DNA from: Symsagittifera roscoffensis
Taxonomy: Eukaryota; Xenacoelomorpha; Acoela; Convolutidae
DNA length: 64,000 nucleotides
Assembly: GCF_963678635.1 (NCBI RefSeq)
Contig: NC_087069.1
Coordinates: 15,038,660 to 15,102,659, forward strand
Reading direction: 5' to 3'
Part shown: piece after piece, positions 31,201 to 41,300 of the stretch
How positions within the stretch are numbered: position 1 is the stretch's first letter
How the letters are laid out: each line of letters starts with the position of its first letter
Position numbers and translations under genes: made by a program
Notes under the pieces: model-generated
The model's input: the letters and a program-made list of their open reading frames with translations, nothing else
Databases searched by the model: none
Told to the model about the DNA's origin: nothing

Positions 31201-31283
31201 ACTCATATAATAGATCGAACTATAACAGACCAAACAATAATTACCAAAACAGATCGCGAAATAATTCACAAAATCGACACTGA
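28179..31283 (+). CDS. gag: Gag polyprotein, 1034 aa, ending in an in-frame TGA before protease
   Basis: Long N-terminal region (residues 1-300) with mixed composition, then a Gln/Asn/Pro-rich linker (about 300-580). A capsid-like domain follows (about 590-800), with MVFTGTDPEYSVEDYLNAV, AAQKWFSVLP and WKRFTQEFSKMF, the retrotransposon Gag pattern. One CCHC zinc knuckle CNYCRRYGHSISEC lies near 842-855, and the Arg/Asn/Tyr/Ser-rich tail reaches the TGA at 31281-31283. Beyond this TGA the same frame continues open for 167 codons of the same low-complexity type and into protease. It is larger than most gypsy Gags (300-500 aa). Gag builds the particle and binds genomic RNA. Confidence 0.85.
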   Translation: MSSTHTPGDETPDDDEIFPFIIDATTDRGQHIFCKNLLLNLFEPGISPCKTEFPDVKIKRQIIDHYLKDICNITQQYGIYSIEFTSPNHNHRKYTIQTDDLDLEFSKVFSEYIKSIQYHNSQRANSIFTNEVFAIIYSYISILENEIPITNVSPTETSKHLRVRHEITLLSSYLNIIKENFTKDDVSQHTKHDLQKILAWFIIDYFTHNIDLIAQARKNFRPQNSNDDTAITEQSDYVWDPEWSHPAFISFPQSISSQAISTISYIRDYVRVIPFTIDATPLNYNTFLPDTQNNSLNSTVIHNENLNGTRNLTQQDIQTPSHFINEEIVHTTTTQQSISPIRPNLTTPRNTNPSQTQVTLQSTVKPSVAPKYSHIDYQTYRPMTIPSKTRKTFTRNNFTDHNYNYTHPSKTYNQPQRNFNQYTRSRNWDNPMTQPNSINFQTNPPQDHSENYPFFQQNKNKKQTSYQMDYLSSDDDFLQPDIFAPNTQEYRRQGIQKTRTNHRNFSPQSIDAQHQQPIQQRNLINTQSFQPIQQQNPMTAHSYQPSQMQNEIPLPYYLQQHEITRNQLSNFSQMPNAAESLQMTMNPYLMGGSSITSNKPLMVFTGTDPEYSVEDYLNAVTANLILNIGPEPINTPLHQNWIHRRTALIQTTLDGAAQKWFSVLPLEIKSNWKRFTQEFSKMFDSERNKQQQRVLCNEIRRLPNETIKQIAVRIETLVRKAYSLNTHDYKNTKMTEILMMTLTPQLRKIAIKKRASHPSSIREPDLDFRKLVDKLEQAEITMKLEETENLKLQYVNRIETTPTNINNIQESETDLVEKITEILNIYEKNPNFKGKPSFKKWCNYCRRYGHSISECRQKQQDNQNKPQKYKEPNKSFHQYMKKDQNLPNKTVYSNNSSGKPLPNNTNYTRNQSPYNSSYRGRSPERRNTHNSSQNHYNRPNSRNNYSRSNSNTQRFVSRSNSQSRNNYYPNNQSRNSSYNRNRNYSYNRNRSYSNNRNQNYPNNQSRNNSYNRSNYNRPNNNYQNRSRNNSQNRH

Positions 31284-32786
31284 AGTTATAATAATCGTTA
31301 TAGAAATTATTCCCAATCACCACACCGGAATAATAATAACTATAATAATTCTAATAATCGCCACAGAAGTAGTACACCTAAACATCAAAGACATATTAAT
31401 CAAGTACAATCTAATCCAGAAACAACATCAGACCCTCCAGGTATTGATGACACAGTAACTGATACGTTACAACTCAATCAAATAAACTGTGGATCATCAG
31501 ATTCAGAAAGCGATGCAGAAAACACTCTCTCCATCAACATGATAAAAGTCGAAAATGACTATGAACCTGTTATATATGAAGAACCTTTTTCATCACACAT
31601 ATATGAGAATCAATCAGAACTCCTTCACAATTATTATATTGAACCCGTCCATTCCACACCGACGACACAAAAAACTAATGAAATTAACACTACAAATCAA
31701 ACCAATGAGAACGAAAAAACAAAATGCTTGAATACAAATCACATCTATCAAAACATACAAAAAGAACAACCCAAAGAAAAAATTTGGACAATACCATTTC
31801 TTTTAGAAAGTCCAAGAAGCAAAGAATTTCAACCACCAGATCTTGAAATTGATTTTTTAATTGATTCAGGAGCAGAATCAAATATAATAAACATTCCAAC
31901 ATGGAATGAAATAAAAACCTTACACCCAAAGCTAACACCTCTTGAAACCTCCAGCAAACTAGCAACAGCACAAGGATCAACATTAATAAACTACGGAAAA
32001 ATTCAATTATTTCTTCTCCCCACAAGAACAATGGAGCAAAACAAAATTTTAACCAAACCATTTAAACAAATATTCCATATCACTGATATTAAACACAATA
32101 TCATTGGAATACCATTTATCTCTAAATATATACCAACAATCAACATCTTGAATAGTAAAATATTAATCAAAGATAAATATACAAAAACAAAAGACACATC
32201 CCTAACATTTTTTCAAAGATTAAATAAACAACCACCATTCTTTTCAAAATTCTATCCAATATATAACCAACAAAGAAAACACTTGAAACCACTATCAGGA
32301 AACATATACAATTTTTCAATACAGCAAGTTCACCAATATGATAAAAAACAAAACAAACAAAAATTTTATATGTCAGATTTTGAATTCAAACCTATTCATA
32401 AATTTTTCAAAATCACAATCTCATCAATAAAATATTTGAAAAACTCGAATTCAGATATTATTTCCTTACATGTATACAACAATACACCTTACCAAGTAAC
32501 ATTACCTTTAGGACTTTTAGGCTATTGCGAAACCAACGCTACAATATCACCAATACACGAAAAAGCATATCGTGTAAATAATATACTCCAATTACTAGAT
32601 ATTTACCAATCCACAATCCTTAATGAAGAATTATCTATAAATAATATAATAAGTAACGAAAACAGAAATACGGATTATTTCACAAAAACCCCATATTTCA
32701 AACCTACATTCAACATAAGTAACTACACAGAGAATCAACAGAAATTTTTGGACAATACCATTTCTCTTAGAAAGCCCAAGAAATAA
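31284..32786 (+). pseudogene. Gag-Pol continuation with protease, first copy; frame ends at the duplication joint
   Basis: In the same frame as gag, starting directly behind TGA 31281-31283; the first ATG is at 31539. The retropepsin active site FLIDSGAESNII lies at about 31855 (D at 31863). The frame continues through a conserved stretch (GIPFISKYIPT, LGLLGYCETNATISPIHEKAYRVN) until 32745-32750, where a second copy of the same region is joined. The 964-bp period is not divisible by three, so the frame runs out after about a dozen wrong codons at 32786. It cannot be linked to RT by simple translation. Confidence 0.8.
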
Positions 32787-33713
32787 AGAATTTCAACCAC
32801 CAGACCTTGAAATAGATTTTTTAATTGATTCAGGAGCAGAATCAAACATAATAAACATCCCCACATGGAATGAAATAAAAACTTTACACCCAAAGCTAAC
32901 ACCTCTTGAAACCTCCAGTAAGTTAGCAACAGCACAAGGATCAACATTGATAAACTACGGAAAAATCCAATTATTTCTCCTCCCCACCAGAACAATGGAG
33001 CAAAGCAAAATTTTAAATAAGCCATTTAAACAAATATTCCATATCACTGATATTAAATATAATATCATTGGAATACCATTTATTTCGAAGTATATACCAA
33101 CAATTAACATACTAAATAGTAAAATATTAATCAAAGATAAATATACAAAAACAAAAGAAACATCCTTAACATTTTTTCAAAGATTAAATAAACAACCACC
33201 ATTCTTTTCAAAATTCTACCCGATATTTAACCAACAAAGAAAACACTTGAAACCACTATCAGGAAACATCTATAATTTTTCAATCAAACAAGTTCACCAA
33301 TATGATAAAGAACAAAACAAACAAAAATTTTATATGTCAGATTTTGAATTCAAACCTATTCACAAATTTTTCAAAATCACAATCTCATCCATAAAATATT
33401 TGAAAAATTCGAATTCAGATATCATTTCCTTACATGTCTATAACAACACACCTTACCAAGTAACATTACCTTTAGGACTTTTAGGATATTGTGAAACCAA
33501 CGCTACAATATCACCAATACACGAAAAAGCCTATCGCGTAAATAATATACTCCAATTACTAGATATTTGCCAATCTACAATTCTTAATGAAGAATTATCT
33601 ATAAATAATATAATAAGTAACGAAAACAGAAATACGGATTATTTCACAAAAACTCCATATTTCAAACCTACATTCAACATAAGTAACTACACAGAGGACC
33701 AACAGAAATTTTT
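31786..33713 (+). repeat. 964-bp direct duplication of the protease region (31786-32749 and 32750-33713)
   Basis: Both copies start at GGACAATACCATTTCT. They differ by roughly 4-6 percent, mostly at third codon positions, and by about 9 residues in 250. The two halves are thus related family members, not a fresh duplication, in contrast to the identical LTRs. Confidence 0.9.
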
Positions 33714-36700
33714 AACAATGTTTAATTTCCAACATTCACAAATAACACAAGACGAATTCGAAAAGTTAGCCAAACAGCTAATTAAATATTCATCAGTCTA
33801 TGCAACATCAAAATTCGATGTTGGAAAAATCAGTTCATCACTACATCTCCCATTAAAACCAGACGCAGTTTTCAAAAAACAAAGAGCAAGTAAAGTACCA
33901 ATTCACTTACACGATAAAGTGAACAGATTACTCGACATTTTAGAACAATACAACATTATATCACCAGTAAACAAAGAAGAACAACCAAAAGGCAACACAT
34001 TCATCAACCCCGTTATCATTCTAGCTAAAGGAGAATCATTAAAAATCGTTCTCGATGCTAGATACCTCAATTCACTTATAGATGAATCAAAATGTAATTG
34101 GCCCATTGAACCAATACAAGTTATTTTAACAAAAATAAACGGCAAATACTTTACAACCGCCGATATGAATAGTGCATACAATCAAATGCCACTAGATGAA
34201 CAATCACGACGTTTAACACAATTTGTTATCGGAAACCAACAATATGAATTCAACCGCTTATTCTATGGAATATCCATAGGACCAGCAGCATTTTCAGCTT
34301 TTATGAGCAAAATTTTTAGACCACTAATACTCAAGAAAAACGCAATCACCTATTTAGACGATGTTTTTATGCAATCACAAACAAAAGACGAGATGTTCAA
34401 TGTTTTAGAAAAATATCACCAAATACTTCAGAACGAAAATCTGAAGGCCGCCCCCGATAAATCACACTTCTTTTTGACAAGAGTTAAATTCTTAGGACAT
34501 AATATAGAAAGAAAAACAATCACTCCATTGAAATCACGCATTGACGCTATTCAAAAACTTCAACCACCAACAAATAAAAAGAAAATCCAAGAATTTCTTG
34601 GAATGTTAAACTTTTTAAGTAAATATGTTTATAAAATGCAATTATATCTACGACCATTTTATAACATCCTTAGACAACAAAATAATTTTGAATGGAACAC
34701 AGAACATCAAACACGATTTGAAGAAATAAAGAAACTTTTAACTGAACAAATTTCAAACACAATTCCAGATTCAAATCAACCATTTTATGCAATGTGCGAT
34801 GCTTCGAACTTTGGCATCGGTGCAGCACTATTACAATCACATAATGGTACAAATAAAATGAACCTCATATCAGCAAATTCTCGATTATTCACTCAAGCAG
34901 AGCTACGACTCTCAACTCTAATGAGAGAATGTACAGCCATAATATATACACTGACAGAATATGAATTTCTGATACTTGGATCAAAACATCCCACAGTTCT
35001 ATTCACAGATCATAAACCAATCATCTTTCTCTTTACACAAAAATCTAACCCAAACCACCGAGTTTACAGATTTCAACTAATTCTAATGAAATTTCCAAAC
35101 TTACATATAGTTTGGACTGCAGGAAAAAATCTTGCATTACCAGACACCTTAAGTCGAAATACACCACCTGAATTACTTACACGAAAAACAACAGTTGAAA
35201 TACCCAAAAACATAAAATTCTACCTTGCAGAAAACGAAACATCACCCCGATTGGAATGCAAATATGCAGTAAAAACTGATATTGAACAATCACAAATAAA
35301 TAGTTTACAACATTTCCCACTTTATTTAGATTGTCAAAATAATCATTATGAAGTTGATTTACTTGGAACATCAACTTTCAAACCAATCCCATATTCTCAA
35401 TGGATAAAAAATAACACCCAACAAAAACGAACAAAACAACACCCACCTAAGAAAGACCATTTTCCACTAATTGAAAAAGAAAATTTAACTGATAAAATAA
35501 ATTTATCAGGACCACAAACAAATGATTCAAAATACACAATAAATCAAGTTTTTGACCTCCACGACCCACTTGATACAATACCCTTATCTAAATTCGAAAT
35601 TGAAAACATTTTTCTCCCTCCAACAGAAACGATTACAATTTCAACACTGAAACAATATCAAAATCTTGACCCGATAATTAGACAACTAAAATCATGGCAC
35701 AAATATAAAACTAAACCTGTCAAGGCAGATTCAACCATTCTAGGAAACAAAACACTCCTCCGATACTTTCGTAAATTTAAAAACACAACAATTAACGAAA
35801 ATACAGACCTTTTAGAGTATAACCTGAATGAATCTACAGTTCCCTGTCTCCCTTTAAGTATGATTCTTATAGCTTTTAATATTTCACATACACAAAATAT
35901 TAAAGGACACTCTGGATCAGAAAAAACATATTCAAATTTTATACAAAATTTTTACTTCCCAAATGCACCAATTTGGATAAAAGTACTATGCAATGATTGT
36001 ATAGTATGTCAACTAAATAAACCTTACCCAAATCAAAAACAAATAGCACAAAAACAAGATTTTAAAGGACAAAGCTTGTACTTTAACCATCGTATCTCAT
36101 TTGATACTAAAGGACCAATTTCACCCTCATCCGAAGGAAACTCCTACATTATGGTAATTGTTGACGCATTTACACATTATGTAGCACTTAACCCAGTACC
36201 ACATTGTAACGCTTATTACGCTTACACAACACTCTATGAACACTGGATAGCAAAATTCGGACTACCAGAAATTTTAGTTACAGACAACGGTACAGAATTC
36301 ATAAATAATGAAATCATCACACTATGTCATTTATATAACATTAAACACAAACCACGTACATCTCATGCACCTTGGACAAACGGCTTAGTCGAAGGTATGA
36401 ACCGTTCATTACAAGAATATCTTAGATGTATCATCAACGGAAATGATACAAAATATACCGAATGGTCAGCAGATGTAAAATTATTTCCCTTAGCATATAA
36501 TTCACAAATTACGACAACTTTAGGAATGTCACCATACGAAATGGTTTTTAACCAAAAGCCACGCAAACCAATAATGTTTACAGCAAATTCTCATAAAAAC
36601 GCACAAGGTTATTGTCAACCAAATAAAGATTCAATTTGTTATAACCTACCTTTACATACACACGATGAAGATCATTTTCATCACCCACAAATTCTTAAAC

Positions 36701-36873
36701 TAGCCTCCGGTACACACACCGAATGGATTCTAAATAGAGATAAAAAACACAATGAAATTTATCAAAAAATAACAAAAAAGTTATTACAAAGACAAAACAT
36801 TAATGAACAAATCAATTCACGTTTTACACCAGCCTCCGAATTAAAAATTGGAACATTTGTTTTTGATACCTAA
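32719..36873 (+). CDS. pol: Pol: second protease copy, RT, RNase H, integrase core
   Basis: Frame open from 32719 without an ATG near its start, as expected for a Gag-Pol part. Protease with DSG at 32827; RT with YLDDVFMQS (YLDD at 34351-34362) and preceding FYGISIGPAAFSAFMSKIF; RNase H with CDASNFGIGAALL near 34795; tether ending in LALPDTLSRNTPPE; integrase HHCC module (HTQNIKGHSG near 35890, CNDCIVC near 35992); catalytic D in SFDTKGPIS (36100), D in VTDNGTEF (36280) and E in NGLVEGMN (36385). The frame stops at 36873, just before the integrase C-terminal GPY/F domain, which lies in the next frame. All catalytic residues I can check are present. It makes cDNA and integrates it. Confidence 0.9.
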   Translation, partial: VTTQRINRNFWTIPFLLESPRNKEFQPPDLEIDFLIDSGAESNIINIPTWNEIKTLHPKLTPLETSSKLATAQGSTLINYGKIQLFLLPTRTMEQSKILNKPFKQIFHITDIKYNIIGIPFISKYIPTINILNSKILIKDKYTKTKETSLTFFQRLNKQPPFFSKFYPIFNQQRKHLKPLSGNIYNFSIKQVHQYDKEQNKQKFYMSDFEFKPIHKFFKITISSIKYLKNSNSDIISLHVYNNTPYQVTLPLGLLGYCETNATISPIHEKAYRVNNILQLLDICQSTILNEELSINNIISNENRNTDYFTKTPYFKPTFNISNYTEDQQKFLTMFNFQHSQITQDEFEKLAKQLIKYSSVYATSKFDVGKISSSLHLPLKPDAVFKKQRASKVPIHLHDKVNRLLDILEQYNIISPVNKEEQPKGNTFINPVIILAKGESLKIVLDARYLNSLIDESKCNWPIEPIQVILTKINGKYFTTADMNSAYNQMPLDEQSRRLTQFVIGNQQYEFNRLFYGISIGPAAFSAFMSKIFRPLILKKNAITYLDDVFMQSQTKDEMFNVLEKYHQILQNENLKAAPDKSHFFLTRVKFLGHNIERKTITPLKSRIDAIQKLQPPTNKKKIQEFLGMLNFLSKYVYKMQLYLRPFYNILRQQNNFEWNTEHQTRFEEIKKLLTEQISNTIPDSNQPFYAMCDASNFGIGAALLQSHNGTNKMNLISANSRLFTQAELRLSTLMRECTAIIYTLTEYEFLILGSKHPTVLFTDHKPIIFLFTQKSNPNHRVYRFQLILMKFPNLHIVWTAGKNLALPDTLSRNTPPELLTRKTTVEIPKNIKFYLAENETSPRLECKYAVKTDIEQSQINSLQHFPLYLDCQNNHYEVDLLGTSTFKPIPYSQWIKNNTQQKRTKQHPPKKDHFPLIEKENLTDKINLSGPQTNDSKYTINQVFDLHDPLDTIPLSKFEIENIFLPPTETITISTLKQYQNLDPIIRQLKSWHKYKTKPVKADSTILGNKTLLRYFRKFKNTTINENTDLLEYNLNESTVPCLPLSMILIAFNISHTQNIKGHSGSEKTYSNFIQNFYFPNAPIWIKVLCNDCIVCQLNKPYPNQKQIAQKQDFKGQSLYFNHRISFDTKGPISPSSEGNSYIMVIVDAFTHYVALNPVPHCNAYYAYTTLYEHWIAKFGLPEILVTDNGTEFINNEIITLCHLYNIKHKPRTSHAPWTNGLVEGMNRSLQEYLRCIINGNDTKYTEWSADVKLFPLAYNSQITTTLGMSPYEMVFNQKPRKPIMFTANSHKNAQGYCQPNKDSICYNLPLHTHDEDHFHHPQILKLASGTHTEWILNRDKKHNEIYQKITKKLLQRQNINEQINSRFTPASELKIGTFVFDT

Positions 36874-37366
36874 TTTTAATACTCAAAAAGGAATTTCTAA
36901 AAAATTACAACCCCTTCGAAAAGGACCATACCAAATAATTGCAAAACCCACTGATGTCACATATAAAATTACCGACTCAAACAAAAAAGAAATCGTTCAA
37001 CATCGAAACAACCTATTACCTTATTACCCAAAAGAATACGCACTCCGCGAATTAACTCAATTATATTCTTTCACAGGATTAAAAATCATTCAAAATGAAC
37101 CACATCTGAAAAACACAGAACAAAATGATAACCCCACCGAAAAACAAAACACAAAACCAACCGCCACCAAAAACAATACACAAAACCATAAAGAATCCCC
37201 AAAACAAAGAAAAAATAGAAAAATGACCGAACAAATAATACCCCAAGAACAGATCGACAAATCAGAAAATCGAAAAACAACAAGACTCCGAAATCAACCA
37301 CGTAAAAACTATAAAATATTCATCCCCCAATCTAAAATTTTAAAGAAAGTGGAATTTCAAAAGTAA
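36848..37366 (+). pseudogene. Integrase C-terminal GPY/F domain, displaced by a 1-nt frameshift
   Basis: In the +1 frame relative to pol. IPNFNTQKGISKKLQPLRK, followed by GPYQIIAKPTDVTYKI and HRNNLLPYYPKE, is the GPY/F module that follows the integrase core in many gypsy elements and helps multimerisation and chromatin contact. The frames change within a T run at about 36859-36865. I tested GT-AG introns here and none fits the phase, so a single-base indel (or a sequence error) is the simplest reading. A Lys/Gln-rich tail follows. Confidence 0.75.
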
Positions 37367-37964
37367 TTTTAACATTATACTTCACAATCTTGAAACCTCC
37401 GAAACATTTTTCATTTACATTTTTCAAAATAACATGCTGACAAGTACGCAATAATTCTAGTTCAAAAAAGACCAATAGGATTCATTTAATCCGTCACTTT
37501 CTCTAACTCAAACTAAGACCAATTAGACGAATAATATAGAACTCCAGGCACATCTATAACTATAACTTTACGACCTCCAGGTCAAAAATAAGCAAACCAC
37601 TCCAACTTGACAACTAAAATAAATATCACCATAATACCATACCCCTCCCTTATCTAATAACCCAAAGATCAACAATATTTCCCCAACTCAGACCACGAAT
37701 ACCCCCAAAACAAATTTGTTAACTTAGCCTAAAGTAACAAAATGAACATTTTAATTAGCCTAAAGTATAAAAATCTCACCATACCCCGGATCATTTGACA
37801 AACAAAAATAAAGAAAAAGACGACCTCCCGATCACCATGAAAATTGCCCCCAACAATTTTTTACAAAACTCAACCCACTTGTCAAAAAACTAATAAATAA
37901 TCCGACCACACTTGAAAATCGCCTCAAACAGCAAAAAATATTCGACCAAGAGATCATTTCTTAA
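37367..37964 (+). other. Spacer between pol and the small hydrophobic ORFs
   Basis: About 600 bp without a supported frame. It contains CCTCC/CGACCTCC-type pyrimidine patches and short repeats (TTAGCCTAAAGTA twice, near 37733 and 37756). It may hold splice acceptors for downstream RNAs. Confidence 0.4.
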
Positions 37965-38380
37965 ATGCTCTTCTCTCAATCAGTTACTCAAATACTCATA
38001 AATCTTAAACATTTTTTTACAATACTTGAAACCTTTATAATATTTCTTTTTGATATACTTGAATCTTTTCTAATACTCTTAATCATTTTTTGTAATATTT
38101 TTTTAATTTTCTACACTATACTCGAACTATTCCTCCAACTTTCCAAAACCCTTGATTATATCCACAGGTACAATTTATACAACTTGTCTAAATGATACGA
38201 ACAATTTTCAGTAGAACTGATATTTTTTTATTGTTTGTAATTTTCATAACATTTTTATCATCCCTCATTTTGACAATATGCAAATGTATAAAGAAAGCAA
38301 TCATCACATTTGCCCTAGCAACAATTTTTCTAATTATTTTTTTGGAAGAATATTATAATAAACATAAACCTTCCCACTAA
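37965..38380 (+). CDS. Small membrane protein(s): two hydrophobic ORFs joined by ATGA or by a 44-nt intron
   Basis: ORF a (37965-38195, 76 codons, ATG) and ORF b (38192-38380, 62 codons, ATG) overlap in ATGA. Both are very hydrophobic (FIIFLFDILESFLILLIIF; FLLFVIFITFLSSLILTI and a second span). CAG|GTACAA at 38167/38168 and TTTTCAG at 38205-38211 delimit a possible 44-nt intron whose removal puts ORF a in phase with ORF b, giving one membrane protein of roughly 120 residues with three or four spans. Either reading is possible. A role as viroporin-like or signal-anchor protein is speculation. ORF b could also supply an N-terminal signal anchor to the env-like gene through a weak donor at 38286. 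Confidence 0.45.
38168..38211 (+). other. Candidate 44-nt intron between the two hydrophobic ORFs
   Basis: Begins GTACAA after CAG and ends TTTTCAG. Its removal joins frame 0 to frame 2, both open. See the env introns of 43 and 40 nt for the same pattern. Confidence 0.4.
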
Positions 38381-38385
38381 AGTAA

Positions 38386-41300
38386 CAATTCAAAAATCCA
38401 TCAAAAATTGCTACCCAACAGTCACAGAATCAGTCTTCACCGACATCATCCCAATATAACCCAACACCACCTTCAACTACTCAAAATCCTCAAACATCTA
38501 CACGAATTTCTTTTCAAGACAATCCATACACTTTTGAAGAACGACATGCTCGTTTATCAGAACCACTAGAACCAGTTCAACGACAAGCACCTCTAAGCGA
38601 ACCAACATATAACCTATACCCAACACTACCACAAGAACTAAGTAGAATAAGAAATCCTAGTCAAAACCAAAATACAGTCGAAATAAATAGACAAATTATA
38701 CATCCTCGACGAAACAGAAATTTTCAAACTCCCCGAGTTCATTTTGATATACCTCAATCCCCATCACAAAACACTCCAGAAAACCCCATTGGTATATTAC
38801 CAGAAACCCCTACGCTTCTTTCACAACGTAGCACCTCAAGCCTACCATCAGATAACTTAGGTTCAACACCAACATCTGAACAAATACGTGAAAATCCCTT
38901 TAACCCCCCAAACCAGGCATCACGACTACCATATTGGACAACACATTCATTTACACAAGGTGAATTAAATTTAGTCAATAATCCAATAGATATTTCTACG
39001 GATACAACAACATCCTCATCACTACCAGAAACATTATCACTACCATCAACACCATCAATAAGCCAGATTTCACCACCACCTTTTAACTTAAATTTTCCAA
39101 ATAATCTCGACGCCAGATATCGAGAACAATCATCAATAAATATTCCTTTAAGACTAGATTGGAATACATTTACAGCACCTCCACCATTATTTGGACAACA
39201 TCAAGAAAGTAACCGCCTTCATAACTGGGCACTTAATAGATTACAATATCGCCAAGATATTCACAACGATATCCGTGATCACAATATTCAAATACTCCAA
39301 CAAAACAGTTTACAATTAAAGTTTGAAATCACAGTTAAGTTAAACAATATTACCCAACATCCCTACCCATTAAACCCACCTAACATAACAGCTCAATCAC
39401 TACCACCACCGTTTATAACTACTGAAGTAATATACAAATACGACAGATATACCAAAAACACAATTGGCTACATTACATTTTATAATCCATACTCAGGATT
39501 ATCATACACATGTATATTCTAAAATTATTAATTTTTCTCCAACTCCTTTTCTAGTAATCTCAAATCAAAACATAAACCCTTCCCCTCGTACAGGACCACA
39601 AGATTTATTAGTAACACATTACGATTGTGAAGAAAATGAACAAAAAACACTACATAAATATGCAATAAATCAAGTATCACAATGTGAAACAGAACCACAA
39701 GCTATAGAAACCACAAATGTAATAGCAACACTCTATTCAAAAGCCCGAGCAACAACAGTTACAGGTTATAAATTCACAGCAACATTTTCCGAAAAGAAAG
39801 TACATTGTTCACAAGTCTCGAACGGAAACAAAAACCGACTTGACCATGAATCATTCTATCACAGTAATATAGAACGTCTTTTACATCTCAATCCCGACGA
39901 TTGTAAAAATGAATTACTTAGACTAAACATCACACAAAATAAAAACTCCGAAAGAAAGTTAGTTAACTTTCAAGTTTTTTCAGACTCTGTACATCAATCA
40001 CAACTTGAAAGACACCAAGGACATATAAAACTAGACGAAAAATACCCATATAACGGCGCACACGGACGATTAACCTATGACCTACACGATAAACATTGGA
40101 TACCACACATTGGTATAAATAACCCATCAAACTGCAAAGCAGACACAAAAAATAAAGGATACCAAGAAATAATGTTTTTCGATTGGAAAATACAACTCGA
40201 AAAAATACAACTAACACGAGATTTATCAGATAATACAATGATCTATCAAGGAATCCGATTACCTTGTAAAAATGATCAAGGTTATTGCGACCCTACAACG
40301 AGAACACAAGCAACAATTGTTTGGTTCCCCGAAGATACATGTACAACATTTCAAGTAGCAAGAATACACGCTCGTATGATAAAATTTCACGAAAAATACT
40401 TTATACAATCAATTCCATATGAACAAGTACATCCATCACGAAAACTAAGTACTAATTTTAGAAACATACACAATATAGAAAATAAATTGACACGTTTTCA
40501 AATATATCAAGAAACAGAACTTGCATGTAAATATAGAAATCCACTCCATAAAACACAATACTCTGAAATATTAGTTGAATACGAAAAAGGATTCGACATG
40601 ACCACTGGAAAAATAAAAATTGACCCATATGCCACAGGTCATCCTCCAAACGAAGGAACATCCTATATACCAGTTAATTTTGAAAAAAGCAACGGACAAC
40701 CTGGTGGACATCTAAAACCCCATGACACCAGAAGCACACGCTTACAAGAATTATCACTAATGAATACTACATATTTCGGTAATATCCACTATGATATTCA
40801 TTTAGATATGAAACTAGATTATACAATTAGCCGAATTTTTCAAGAAATGTCACTCTCCGAATTAGAAACACTACACCAACTATGCGAATTAGAACGAACA
40901 CAAATATTACAATCACTTGCACTAGCAGTATTAAAAATACCCTATGCAGGATACTTATTATCTGGAAATAGATCAAATTTTTTAGACTATGAAGGAAACA
41001 TCTTATGGTTTTATACTTGTACTAAAAAAGTATCACCACTATACGTTTTTGAAGATAAACGATGTTATAAAAGAATCCCTATCTTTTATAAGAATAAAGT
41101 ACATTTCGTGGATACACTTTCACGAAGAACCTATTTCTGGGATACCGCAGTCCCATGTGGTTCAGAAAACAGCCACAATGTAGTACAACTAAACCCTGAT
41201 GAAAATAAATATTATCTTCTCACTCCATATCCCACATTAATGCAATCACTCAAAAAATTTTCACCAGAAAGCATTCGCGCTATTGCTCGAAACCCAAATA

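Noticed and set aside
32947-32949. Start of pol at 32947
   Set aside because: The codon is TTG in the middle of the protease copy; the frame is open from 32719 and contains the DSG active site upstream of 32947.
36855-36923. Intron joining pol to the GPY/F domain
   Set aside because: The available GT and AG pairs give the wrong phase or remove conserved residues; a one-base indel explains it better.
39464-39466. Start of env at 39464
   Set aside because: The codon is TTG and the frame is open upstream; the coding sense continues from the previous frame through a 43-nt intron.
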